A stretch of DNA of 64,000 nucleotides from Nipponacmea schrenckii (lineage: Eukaryota; Mollusca; Gastropoda; Lottiidae). This document shows, in pieces, positions 24,301-33,850 of this stretch (its first letter is position 1; each line of letters begins with the position of its first letter). The position numbers and the translations under genes are program-made. The stretch spans positions 2,108,001-2,172,000 of the forward strand of contig JAUJPP010000007.1 of NCBI GenBank assembly GCA_030562195.1, in the 5' to 3' direction. The notes under the pieces are model-generated. The model was given only the letters and a program-made list of their open reading frames with translations. It was not told where the DNA came from and searched no databases.

Positions 24301-27300
24301 CTTGGTGTTTTTGAGTTTTTGCCCTTGACTTCAATATCCATTTAGTGAATGTTTTTGAGTCATTGCTCTATTTATTTTTCAAATTCAATGCTGCCAGTGG
24401 GCGTATGTTACCTTGCCTGGCAAGCTATCTTTGAGTACAAACATATCCTTCTTAATAATGTTATGAGATCTGAAATAAAGATATATCAATGAAAATGATT
24501 GTTTTATTTCAGGATTGAACCCAAGACTTACATTAAAGCTCCTGTAAAGAGACGTGATTTAAATCCAGTCTACGGCAATGTGGTATTTATTTTCTCAGAC
24601 ATGTTTACAGTCATTTCTGTTTGATAATACAGTCAGTTTACAAAATAACATAGTCCCTATATGGTCATTCTGAGAAAAACAAATCAAATTTGATGGTAAA
24701 CGTGATATGAAACTGTTTACTGGTTTTTCTATGTAGCTTTTAAATGATTGGCCATTGCGCGTACCAATAAACAAGTAATTAATTACAATTACCATAATAT
24801 TCTGATTTAATATTACAGGGTGCTGCATTAACAGGGTTAAGAAATTTAGGGAATACTTGTTTTATGAATTCTACAATACAATGTTTAAATCATACAACTC
24901 CATTAGTTGCCTATTTTCTAAAAGATATTTATGAAAGTGATATCAACAGGTAAGCTTATTTTATAGAAGACATTTGATCAAATTATATGAGCAATAAAAA
25001 AAATTAAATTGATAAAATACAATGTAGAGACAAAAAAGCACTAACTGTTGGGGAAGTCAATAAAAATAGAATTCTTGATGTTTTGCATTGGTAAAAACAG
25101 AGGAAACCTGGTGCTTATTGAATCTAATTGCTTCAAAAAGTTGACAAAGTTATCAATTTTGATATTTTGTTGTATTAGCTTCTTTGCATATATATATTTT
25201 GTCCCTTGTTATTAGATCAAGTTTTCTGGGTATGAATGGTGAAGTTGTTGATGAATTCGCTGTAGTTACCAAAGCTTTGTGGTCTGGACAGTATAGATGT
25301 ATAACCCCTAGAGATTTAAAGGTAAAAAAGAAATTGTGACTAAGATTCTGTGTAGTTTGCTGTCATCCTGCCCAACTGTGATTGCACATATTACATGCCA
25401 GTTAATAATATTTGGATTGCAATAATTACTAATTAATAATAAAAGGTTTTTTCTTCCACAAATTTTTTTCAAAAACTGGTTTAATAGATATATTTTATCA
25501 CCTGGAATTCATCTTAAGTCAAAATAAAATAAAAATGCGAATCACTGCCAATATCCATTTTCTAAATCAACTCTTCTTAAAATAAGATACTAGAAAATAT
25601 ATATATCTTTATTATTAATTGAAACTTTAATGCAGACCTCAGTTTTACATTTATTTTCATCTTTACAAGTCAACAAAAACCTATTAGATTTTAATTATTA
25701 ATTTTCAATACAATAAAAGTGGTAGTATTTTGTTACAGTGTAGTAAATGTGTACTTTCCAGTATTTCTATATGGTATTCAGTGTAATTCTGTCATATGAC
25801 TGATCAATATTGTAGTTATATACATCCAGCTATTTATATGGATCCAGTATTTCATGTTTCAGAACACAATTGGTAAATATAATCCAATGTTTGCTGGTTA
25901 TGAACAACAAGATTCTCAAGAATTTTTAACATTTTTACTGGATGGATTACATGAGGGTTTGAATGAGGTAAGAAAGTAACTGTATAACAAGGTGACATTT
26001 CCTAGTGAAGAAAATATATAGCAATTAAGAGCAACTGTTTTTTGTTATTTCTGACTGACACGAAATATAAATGTGTACATAACAAAGAACAGATAGTACA
26101 TTTTTAAGAAAATCTAAATAAATATTTATTTTTCTACGTCACTTTGTTAACAGAAGATGGAGAAGATGTGTTCTGTTTTTTTAAGGTAAAACAAAGACCC
26201 CAAATTCCAGATCAAAATAATGATAATATATCTGATGCAAAAGCTGCAGATTTGGCATGGATTAATCATAAAAAAGTTAACAGTTCAATCATAGTTTCAT
26301 TATTCCAGGTAGGGATTTCTAATTAGAGCACTATGGTCTTCTATGGTCACACAGTTTTACAAAGATGTCTATACCTATCTAGGCACTGTAAAAAAACAGT
26401 GGCTGTATTTTCTGCCATAGAATGGCAATTGAACACATATAATCAAGATTTATATTGTGTCCAATTTATATCTGTTTGTTATGATTTTATTCCAAACTGT
26501 CCACACATATCTTATTTTTATACACCCACAATTACTTAGGCTGTAGATTGTACTTGCCCCGTCACAGTGTAGGTTCTTATTTGGCTTGTACTCACTTGTA
26601 TTCACCTTCGTAATGTTATTTTAGGGTCAATTAAAATCAACTGTTCAATGTCTGACTTGTGGTAAACAGTCAGCAACATTTGAAGCTTTTATGTACCTAT
26701 CGTTACCTATACCTGATAAATCTAGATGTACATTACAGGTAAGAATTACAATTCTTAATCTCATCATCACATCACTTCATGATTCAAGACCAAACTCATG
26801 TAAGGGATGCATTAGAAGTCATGAGAAAAAACAGATTTCATTAATGAGGATCCACGAAAATTCAATGCAAGTTATTCAAAATTTCTGAGCAGTTTGCCAT
26901 GACTGTTGGAGACCATATAGAGAATTACTAGATTACTGTTGATAATGTCTTCTTGAGCTGAATAAAAACCATAAAAATTTTTTTTTTACTAGATTCAATA
27001 CAAACGGACTTAAAACTTTCTCTTTTTTTCTTGGCTTAGACATTTAAAAAGGAAAACGAAATTCTGTTGGATCTATATTCAATAGTATATTCTTATTTTC
27101 TATATTATTGCTAGGATTGTATGAAAACATTTTTAAAACCTGAAATGATGACTGGTAGCTCCAAATATAAATGCAGTGTATGTAAAATACCTAGAGATGC
27201 TATTAAACGTATTGAATTATGGAAACTTCCAACTATATTATTAATAGGATTAAACAGGTAAAAAAGAAATACTAGATTTTTTAGAATGAAAACAAGAGTT

Positions 27301-30300
27301 AAATTCATTTTGAATTAAAGGGATAAAAGGTCTAAGAATGAACATATTACAGTACAGCAACTTTATAACTTATCTTCGTCGCCGGCGACGGTCTGCAGTT
27401 CGTCGGCAAAATAAGCTCAGACGGTCGCCAGTTCGTCGGCAGTTCGTCGGCGACGGTCTGCAGACGGTCGCCAGTTCGTCGCCAGTTCGTCGCCAGTTCG
27501 TCGGCGACGGTCTGCAGACGGTCGCCAGTTCGTCGCCGAATATTTGACGACCGTCGTCAAAATTTCTATAATCTTTGTGTACATCATGACGTCAAGACTT
27601 TGCTTGACAACAGACTAGTTTCTAAATATAGCTACATGTATTGTAGGTCTACAACGCAACTTTCTTTTTTTTTCTACCAACAATGGTTCAGAAACTTTAA
27701 ATATTACTTTTCATATTTTTCACAATTAAATTCTAATGATCGGTAACTAGTCTACGAAAGACATTTCCCTGGTCAGCCTGATTAACAAGGAATTTTGCTT
27801 TACCTCACAATGTCATTCAATTCGACCTTAGCATTTACTATTGAGATTGTTTCAATTGTGAAAAAAATATACAAAGAGAAATATTGTCAAACTGAGCTTG
27901 CTATTCGTTCTGATATTTTACCGTAGGTCAACTCATAAAAAGCGTTTCCGGATAACCGATGTTGAAATTCTAACCGGTTGCCCGTGAAATCCTAGTATTA
28001 GTAGTTACTATTACACCTGAACAAATTCCGATACCAGAACCTGAGACTGGATTCATTACAACGTTAGTAGTTATAATCCTATTTCAATATGGTGCACAAA
28101 GAACTTAAAAGTAGTGCTTGGATTGACGCTTTCAAACGAAACTAAGCCCAAATGTATCTTGGCACGCAGTTACGAAGAAGTAGGCGTGGTTTCTCAAAAC
28201 GTCAATCCCGACATCGTTGTTTTACCATTGGAAGATGAAAATAGAACAAAGCGTTTATTGGTTATAATTTATACTCATTCATTTGCATGAGAATGAAATA
28301 TACCGAAGTAGGTGGGTCTCATAGAGTTATTTATAATAATAGGCGGTGTCAGCAAAATGATGAATGTCTACCTATTAATATTATAATAGAGAAAAAAAAG
28401 AAAAATAAATATTAATAATCCGTCAATGAGCGCAGTCGGAACTGGTTAAGCATCATTGCTATATTGACCGCTGTAGATTTAGGCTGGGTTGGGCGTCGTG
28501 ATTTTAAATATATCCCCCGTGATAAGTTTGAATTTAAAATTATGAAAATAGAGCCGGTGGCCCGAGAATTAATTTATTATAAAGTCCGAGGTCGTAGGCC
28601 TAGTCCCGAAAAGCCTTGGTAAAAGGGTTGTTACACATTCTTTTCATCGTATTGAGAATCTGCTTGATATCCTAGTTTCTATGGTTAAATAATCTGTTAT
28701 AGGCTTTACATTTCTACGTTCTTTGGTTGGACACCCCAAGTGCCCCAACACGCATTCCGTGGAGGGTTGAAGTATAGGCTCCACCCATTGTTCTCCTCTT
28801 GTCACTCTCAGTCTCATAGGCCGGCTATCGTTGTTTAATCTTTTGACGAAAAAAATAGATTGATGAAGCCTTTAATGGGCACATTCTGCATATCAACTCA
28901 AAACTAAGGTTTTTTTCCATGCATGTGTACATAATAAAAATTCTGATGACATGTATTTCAAAATAATAGGCTTAGCCTAGTAGTAGTGGCGCAGGCCTAG
29001 CGCATTGTTAATTTCGCTCATGAAGGAATTATGATTCTTGGCGTCAAAAGATGAAGATTTGGATCGTGACGTGATGGTCATTAAATTATGACATCAGTCA
29101 TCAGCTCTTCTTGACAACGGAAAGCGATGGATTTTCTTTCTGGAAGTGGCGACGAACTGGCGACGAACTGGCGATCGTCTGCAGACGAACTGGCGACCGT
29201 CGCCAGTTCGTCGCCAGTTCGTCTGCAGACGGTCGCCAGTTCGTCGGCAACAATTTGACGACGGTCTGCAAAATTTTCAACGACCGTCGCCAGTTCGTCG
29301 CCAGTTCGTCGTCAAATATTCTGCCGATCATCTGCAGATGATCTGCAGATAAAGATAAGTTATAAAGTTGCTGTACTGTATTTGAAAATTTTAAATTTGG
29401 TCGGTTAGAGCTCTTTACATCAGTAAATATACCTACTACCATAAATAACATTAAAAAATAAATAAATATCCAAAAAACGAAGTAATTAACCCTAAAAATT
29501 TGATTATTGAAAAATGCTTAATAAATCGATTAAGCGTTTTTAAAACACTCATATTGACCTTTCTTGAGAACAAATATTTTATGTTCATGCTGAGACCTAT
29601 TATCCCTTTAAATAGTCATATCAATTGTATCATTATACAATTACTTCTCAAAAACAATCAACTTGATATTTACCTTCCTCATTGATACATCTTGATATTT
29701 ACCTTTCTCAGTGATTCAACTTGATATTTACCTTCCTCAGTGATTCAACTTGATATTTACCTTCCTCAGTGATTCAAATTGATATTTACCTTTCTCAGTG
29801 ATTCAACTTGATATTTACCTTCCTCAGTGATACAACTTGATATTTACCTTTCTCAGTGATTCAACTTGATATTTACCTTCCTCAGTGATACAACTTGATA
29901 TTTACCTTTCTCAGTGATTCAACTTGATATTTACCTTCCTCAGTGATACAACTTGATATTTACCTTTCTCAGTGATTCAACTTGACATTTACCTTTCTCA
30001 GTGATTTAACTTGATATTTACCTTTCTCAGTGATTTAACTTGATATTTACCTTTCTCAGTGATTTAACTTGATATTTTCCTTCCTCATTGATTCACTTGA
30101 TATTTACCTTCCTCAGTGATTCAACTTGATATTTACCTTCCTCAGTGATTCAACTTAATATTTACCTTCCTCAGTGATTCAACTTGATATTTACCTTTCT
30201 CAGTGATTCAACTTGATATTTACCTTTCTCAGTGATTCAACTTGACATTTAACTTTCTCAGTGATTTAACTTGATATTTACCTTTCTCAGTGATTCAACT

Positions 30301-32319
30301 TGATATTTACCTTTCTCAGTGATTCAACTTGATATTTACCTTTCTCAGTGATTCAACTTGATATTTACCTTTCTCAGTGTGCAACTTCATACTTACCTTC
30401 CTCAGTGATTCAACTTGATATTTACCTTCCTCAGTGATACAACTTGACATTTACCTTCCTCAGTGATACAACTTGACATTTACCTTCCTCAGTGATACAA
30501 CTTGACATTTATCTTCCTCGGTGATACAACTTGATATTTACCTTTCTCGGTAATTCTTGATATGTACCTTCCTCAGTGATACAACTTGATATTTACCTTC
30601 CTCGGTGATTCAACTTGACATTTACCTTCCTCAGTGATATAACTTGATATTTACCTTTCTCAGTGATTCAACTTGATATTTACCTTCCTCAGTGATTCAA
30701 CTTCTGTATCATTTTTCAGACGTAAACTTTCATTCATTTTCCCTTTATTTCAACAAATTGCATGTTGACAGTGTAATCAAAAGAAAATATTAAGTAGTTG
30801 TTGTTGAAAGGGAATTTAGTTTAATTGTCTAAACTTGTTACTTTTATCAGATTTGTTAGTGATGGCATGTGGATGCAAAAGAAAACCAACTATGTAGATT
30901 ATGCTGTAACTGATTTAAATCTAAGTGGTTACATCTCTGGTCCTGTGTCCAAAACTTATAATTTATATGCAGTGTCTGTAAGTCTTACAATTTACTTTAT
31001 TTATGATTTGATATGATAAAAATTGCTCATACCACAATTCTTTATAAAACTTGATGTAAAGTGAGAACCTTGAAATAGTGGTGAATCCAAAAGATATTAT
31101 CGACATCAAAGATCACAGTATAAATTAACATCCTAGATAAACAACCTTCAATCATTTTTTTTACAATCAATATGTCTGTCTACCTGGGGATTTTTATTTG
31201 GATCAAAATAAAATTGAAGAAGTCAGGAACATTGTTTAATTTAAGACTAAAAAAGTCAGTGACAAGAGTCGAATTTTTAAATTTTTAAAATTGATATCAT
31301 GTAAAAGGCAGTTAAAGTTGTAATCTTAAAAAGGTTCAATTAAAAGTTGCTAAAAAAATTAGGATATCCTATGTCTTTTCAAGTTTGATCAAAATGCTTC
31401 ATTTTACACTTAATTAACAACGAGCACTAGGTTTCGTTAGAATATCCATCAGATTATGTGATTCATTTGCATTTATGGCTGCGGAGTGTGACCAGAAAGA
31501 ATGCAAAAAAATTTTCATTTTCTTAACAAAAGTCCAAAAAATAGCATATTGGTGTAACCCCTATTAATTATAGGAAAGATATCAAAAAGTCTATTTTATT
31601 CTTTTTTGTAATTTCAATTTTTTTTTCATATTCATTTGCAGAACCATTATGGAACTATGGAAGGGGGACATTGTAAGTAATATTTATTCAATCCAGTAGG
31701 CTCAGGGTCAGTTTGTCCACAACTCACAGACCAATACACATCTGTATGCTCGTGTGTGATTCGTAGTATCTGACATACCAACTCCATATATATGATATAA
31801 AAGCTTTATATCATTTAGAGACTTTGTGTCTTTACCATGTGTTTCTCATTTTATCCTTTAAAGTTATTGAATTTAAACTCAATGTTGCAAATAATTGTTA
31901 TAGATACAGCATATTGTCAGAGCCCTGTCACTAGGAAATGGCATAAATTCGATGACCATGAAGTCTATGAAATATCATCTTCTGATGTCAAGGTAAATAA
32001 TCTCTATTTATTGTTATTTAGTTTTACCTAAGTGCCTCAATTCACAAAATTTTTCATATTCACTCATCTGAAATTTACCTTTTGTACAGTTCGATATCTA
32101 GCTTTTGGCTTTAAATTTTCTATTTATATTTATATTTATATCAAAATTACATGTATTACACTAGAGGTCCAATTCAAAAGGTAACATTATCTTCTAACAT
32201 ATTTGTAGTTGTTTAATGTCTTTCATTTGAATTGTCTATTTCAGTCATCTGCAGGTTACCTATTATTTTATACATCTATGAAGTTACCAGTGCCTGAATT
32301 TAAACCTCAATTCTTATGA
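15491..32319 (+). CDS. USP8: Ubiquitin carboxyl-terminal hydrolase 8 (ubiquitin-specific protease)
   Basis: A cysteine protease that removes ubiquitin from endocytosed receptors and ESCRT-0 proteins on endosomes (family knowledge). Coding exons: 15491-15594, 15775-15919, 16143-16228, 16864-17012, 17239-17410, 17748-17910, 18197-18338, 18624-19234, 19568-19697, 20148-20592, 20965-21111, 21355-21517, 24513-24582, 24819-24949, 25216-25321, 25863-25967, 26186-26308, 26625-26738, 27115-27257, 30851-30977, 31642-31672, 31904-31992, 32245-32319. All have GT-AG borders and consistent phase except one extra base in the eighth. About 1,189 residues after allowing for that base; human USP8 has 1,118. 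Order: N-terminal dimerisation/MIT-like region ([15 protein letters not shown]), rhodanese-like domain, charged coiled coil, WW domain, 14-3-3 motif RSFSSP, USP domain with Cys box (LGNTCFMN) and His box (GGHYTAYC). Start ATG at 15491 matches the family N-terminus. Highly confident. Confidence 0.95.
16395..16600 (+). repeat. Dispersed repeat, copy 2 of a pair
   Basis: Closely similar to 5937-6110 (tttgccatctgtttccatgt ... aagcctggccaatacttggt), same orientation, in a USP8 intron. No coding sequence. Confidence 0.65.
18624..19234 (+). CDS. USP8: USP8 exon with apparent +1 frameshift and STAM-SH3 motif
   Basis: The upstream exon ends in phase 1 with T, so this exon should read LDFDYPGF and then EDEEE, matching the family phrase LDFxYP. 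In the given sequence the run TTTT at 18644-18647 shifts the frame and gives TGA straight after GGF. With three T instead of four, the frame stays open to the next donor and all later exons join in phase. Either the assembly has a homopolymer error or the allele is broken. Further on, PQIDRSKKP matches the PX[V/I][D/N]RXXKP motif by which USP8 binds STAM SH3 domains. Confidence 0.85.
19568..20592 (+). CDS. USP8: USP8 charged coiled-coil exons
   Basis: Two exons (19568-19697 and 20148-20592) encode an almost unbroken run of Glu, Lys, Arg and Gln with heptad spacing, beginning [15 protein letters not shown] and containing the internal duplications KEEVER and [15 protein letters not shown]. Vertebrate USP8 also has a charged coiled coil here, but the residues are poorly conserved. 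The near-repeated DNA (agaaaagaagaagttgaaag) shows slippage growth. Confidence 0.85.
20965..21111 (+). CDS. USP8: USP8 WW-domain exon
   Basis: This single symmetric exon (phase 1 at both ends, 147 bp) encodes [19 protein letters not shown] followed by [13 protein letters not shown]. It has both signature Trp residues, the central aromatic triplet and the Pro after the second Trp, so it is a canonical WW domain of the class that binds Pro-rich (PPxY-like) ligands. In vertebrate USP8 the same position holds a WW-like domain that lacks the second Trp and acts in autoinhibition (family knowledge). Confidence 0.9.
21355..21517 (+). CDS. USP8: USP8 14-3-3 and second STAM-SH3 motif exon
   Basis: The exon contains [10 protein letters not shown], equivalent to the RSYSSP motif of vertebrate USP8 whose phosphorylated Ser binds 14-3-3 and restrains the enzyme. 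After a Gln-rich stretch comes PSVNRSVKP, a second PX[V/I][D/N]RXXKP motif for the STAM SH3 domain. Both regulatory features therefore predate the split between this lineage and vertebrates. Confidence 0.88.
22241..24432 (+). mobile_element. TATACGCCCAC-family repeat element with 161-bp tandem core
   Basis: The left end reads TATACACCCACATGGAAATGTGG (a hairpin) followed by a gtccgtcggtccgtc stretch. The right end reads GTGGGCGTATG followed by CTTGCCTGGCAAG. The core is a set of tandem units of about 161 bp, each with the phrases atgaaacttggtatacatgt and gagttattgcccttgact. A stretch of about 560 bp without these units (22965-23530) interrupts it and includes the palindrome CTCGCCCGATGGGCGAG near 23104. 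No coding frame. It lies in a USP8 intron. Confidence 0.7.
24513..32319 (+). CDS. USP8: USP8 catalytic (USP) domain exons
   Basis: Eleven exons encode the peptidase C19 domain. The catalytic Cys is the TGT at 24858-24860 in [19 protein letters not shown]. The QQDSQEF box lies in exon 25863-25967. Zinc-ligand pairs are CLTC (exon 26625-26738) and CSVC (exon 27115-27257). The catalytic His is the CAT at 31669-31671 in a 31-bp micro-exon ([15 protein letters not shown] across the join). The Asp box WHKFDDHEV lies in 31904-31992. The usual LKRF is GLNRF here. The protein ends PQFL. Confidence 0.95.
26513..26575 (+). repeat. Fragment of the TATACGCCCAC family
   Basis: ttatttttatacacccacaa and then ttgccccgtc resemble the left end of the element at 22241. 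It is a short remnant in a USP8 intron. Confidence 0.35.
27376..27550 (+). repeat. CpG-rich palindromic subterminal array, left
   Basis: Irregular mix of the units GTCGCCAGTTC, GTCGGCGACG and GTCTGCAGAC. The last two are palindromes, so the array can fold back on itself many ways. It sits just inside the left inverted repeat of the nested element. The Arg-rich frame through it is an artefact of the CGTCGC units. Confidence 0.8.
29146..29351 (-). repeat. CpG-rich palindromic subterminal array, right
   Basis: Same units as the left array, GCGACGAACTGG and GTCTGCAGACG, here in both orientations, ending in the palindromic run GATCATCTGCAGATGATC. It sits just inside the right inverted repeat. Frames read through it on both strands are artefacts. 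Confidence 0.8.
29677..30705 (+). repeat. 29-bp minisatellite
   Basis: About 35 copies of cttgatatttacctttctca plus gtgattcaa, with T/C variants in ccttcctc/cctttctc that alternate in blocks. It fills most of the USP8 intron between the TTAA element and the exon at 30851 and ends only about 145 bp before that exon. Confidence 0.9.
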
Positions 32320-33850
32320 TTTCAAAAACAGAAACTTTGTGGAACTTTTTTGTTTAAATATTCCAGTATTTAAGAATTCTTTTGATGTTGAACATTAAGG
32401 TGCTTTTCTATAACCCATTTAATCAAAATAAGCACATGATAATAATGATGAAACTGAAAGCTCTAAGTTTATAAAGAAATTGAAGTGTATTGTAGTATGT
32501 ACATAATTAATATTTACAATCCACGGTATTATTTCACCTTTTATGTCGACAACGATTATTTCATGTATTAACCTGTGGATGAATCTATCAGAAAAAGGGG
32601 GTTAATAGTAAATAAGAAACAAAGCTTACCTTGGATTGTAAGTTAAATATAGACCTCAAATCCTGCAGTTAATATTCGAAAAAAAATGTCTCAGGCAAAC
32701 CCTCGACTTTATTTTGAATATTAACCTTGTATCAGTCTATATCTTATACATAATGTATCCACATATTCAAGAAAATAAGGCATAATCCTTATAAAATTAT
32801 TACTAAATAGTATACATGTAATTTCGATCATTGCTTAATATGGATTATGTACATTAAACAATGTTCAAATGGCAACATGTAATCTGTAAATTGCAATTGG
32901 ATTTAGAGAAATTTCTGATATCTAACACTGCAATGTGTACATTATTATGTGTCAGTTTATGACAATATTGCACTTTCAGTGTACTAATAAGATTATTTAT
33001 CTATTTGTGTAATTTGATTTTGGTCATATTTTTTGTTATGAATCAAGAACATACAACACAATTTTTTTTTTTGGTTTCTCTCCATAGAAGAAAATACATG
33101 TTGTTACTTTGATACTTCTTCATTATGGTGACTATTTTTCATTTATTCCTTATTACAATTTTTATTTGATGATTTAAAATTTTGAGATGAAAAAAAAAAA
33201 CATTTTATTAAATGACCATTAAAAATCTTAAGTAAGAAATATCATGCTATATACTCATATTGTGATATATTTATGCTTAATATCATGATATCCACTTGAA
33301 TTGGCCTTGTTATAGACATTAATAAAGATTTAATTTAAGGATTATTTGACTGTATATAGTGATAAACAAATAGTTTTTACAGTTGATATATCTATAATCA
33401 GTTATATACTCTTTACATGGGAAGACTGTAATTAACTAATGTGTATAAAACATAGGCTACTGTGATACTTAGTTTGAAAATGTTCTCTGATATGAATATA
33501 TAAATACACATTTCAATTTTGTTTTGATTTTCATGCAATGATTGAACAGATGATATGTTTCCTTTGAAAAACAGTGGCGTAAACAGTCCTTTCAGCAGCC
33601 TATCTATTTCCTATTCTATTAACATAGTTCATTGGTTTATACAGTAAATATAATCCTAGACAATGCAACTTGGCAGTTGGGCCATATTTGTATTTTAAAC
33701 AAAGATAAAATTCTATGAAAAATTGAAATATTTGAAGAAAGATTTTTGAGAAGCGTTAAAATGTGATTTGAGGTTTTTAATTAATAAATGTAATATAATA
33801 TATTTTGTATCTATATGTGATTGTTGTATTACAGAATATAAATTTGTTGA
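32320..33850 (+). other. USP8 3' UTR and downstream region
   Basis: AT-rich, without coding frames. Candidate polyadenylation signals AATAAA lie at 33321-33326 and 33783-33788. I cannot tell which is used. Confidence 0.35.

Larger units (their letters stand above)
27349..29379. mobile_element. 2,031-bp nested element with perfect 28-bp terminal inverted repeats
   Basis: The left end starts ACAGTACAGCAACTTTATAA and continues to CTT at 27376; the right end, 29352-29379, is its exact reverse complement. ATT flanks both ends (27346-27348 and 29380-29382), a likely 3-bp target duplication. Inside each end lies a CpG-rich array of short units. No transposase frame is present in the middle, so it is non-autonomous. 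I cannot assign the superfamily. Confidence 0.75.
27319..29607. mobile_element. TTAA-flanked short inverted-repeat element 3, split by a nested insertion
   Basis: The ends are AGGGATAAAAGGTCTAAGAA with ATGAACAT, and their inverted partner ATGTTCATGCTGAGACCTAT with TATCCCT, flanked by TTAA at 27315-27318 and 29608-29611. Without the nested element the unit is about 255 bp. An uninterrupted relative lies at 52344-52579; the shared inner sequence includes catcagtaaatatacct and tgattattgaaaa. It lies in the USP8 intron before exon 30851. Confidence 0.75.

Noticed and set aside
27338..27547. Arg-rich plus-strand frame
   Set aside because: It follows the CpG-rich palindromic array of a transposon; similar frames exist on both strands of the right array.
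29101..29451. Frames on both strands over the right-hand array
   Set aside because: Overlapping frames in three readings of the same GTCGCC units show that the openness comes from the repeat, not from a protein.
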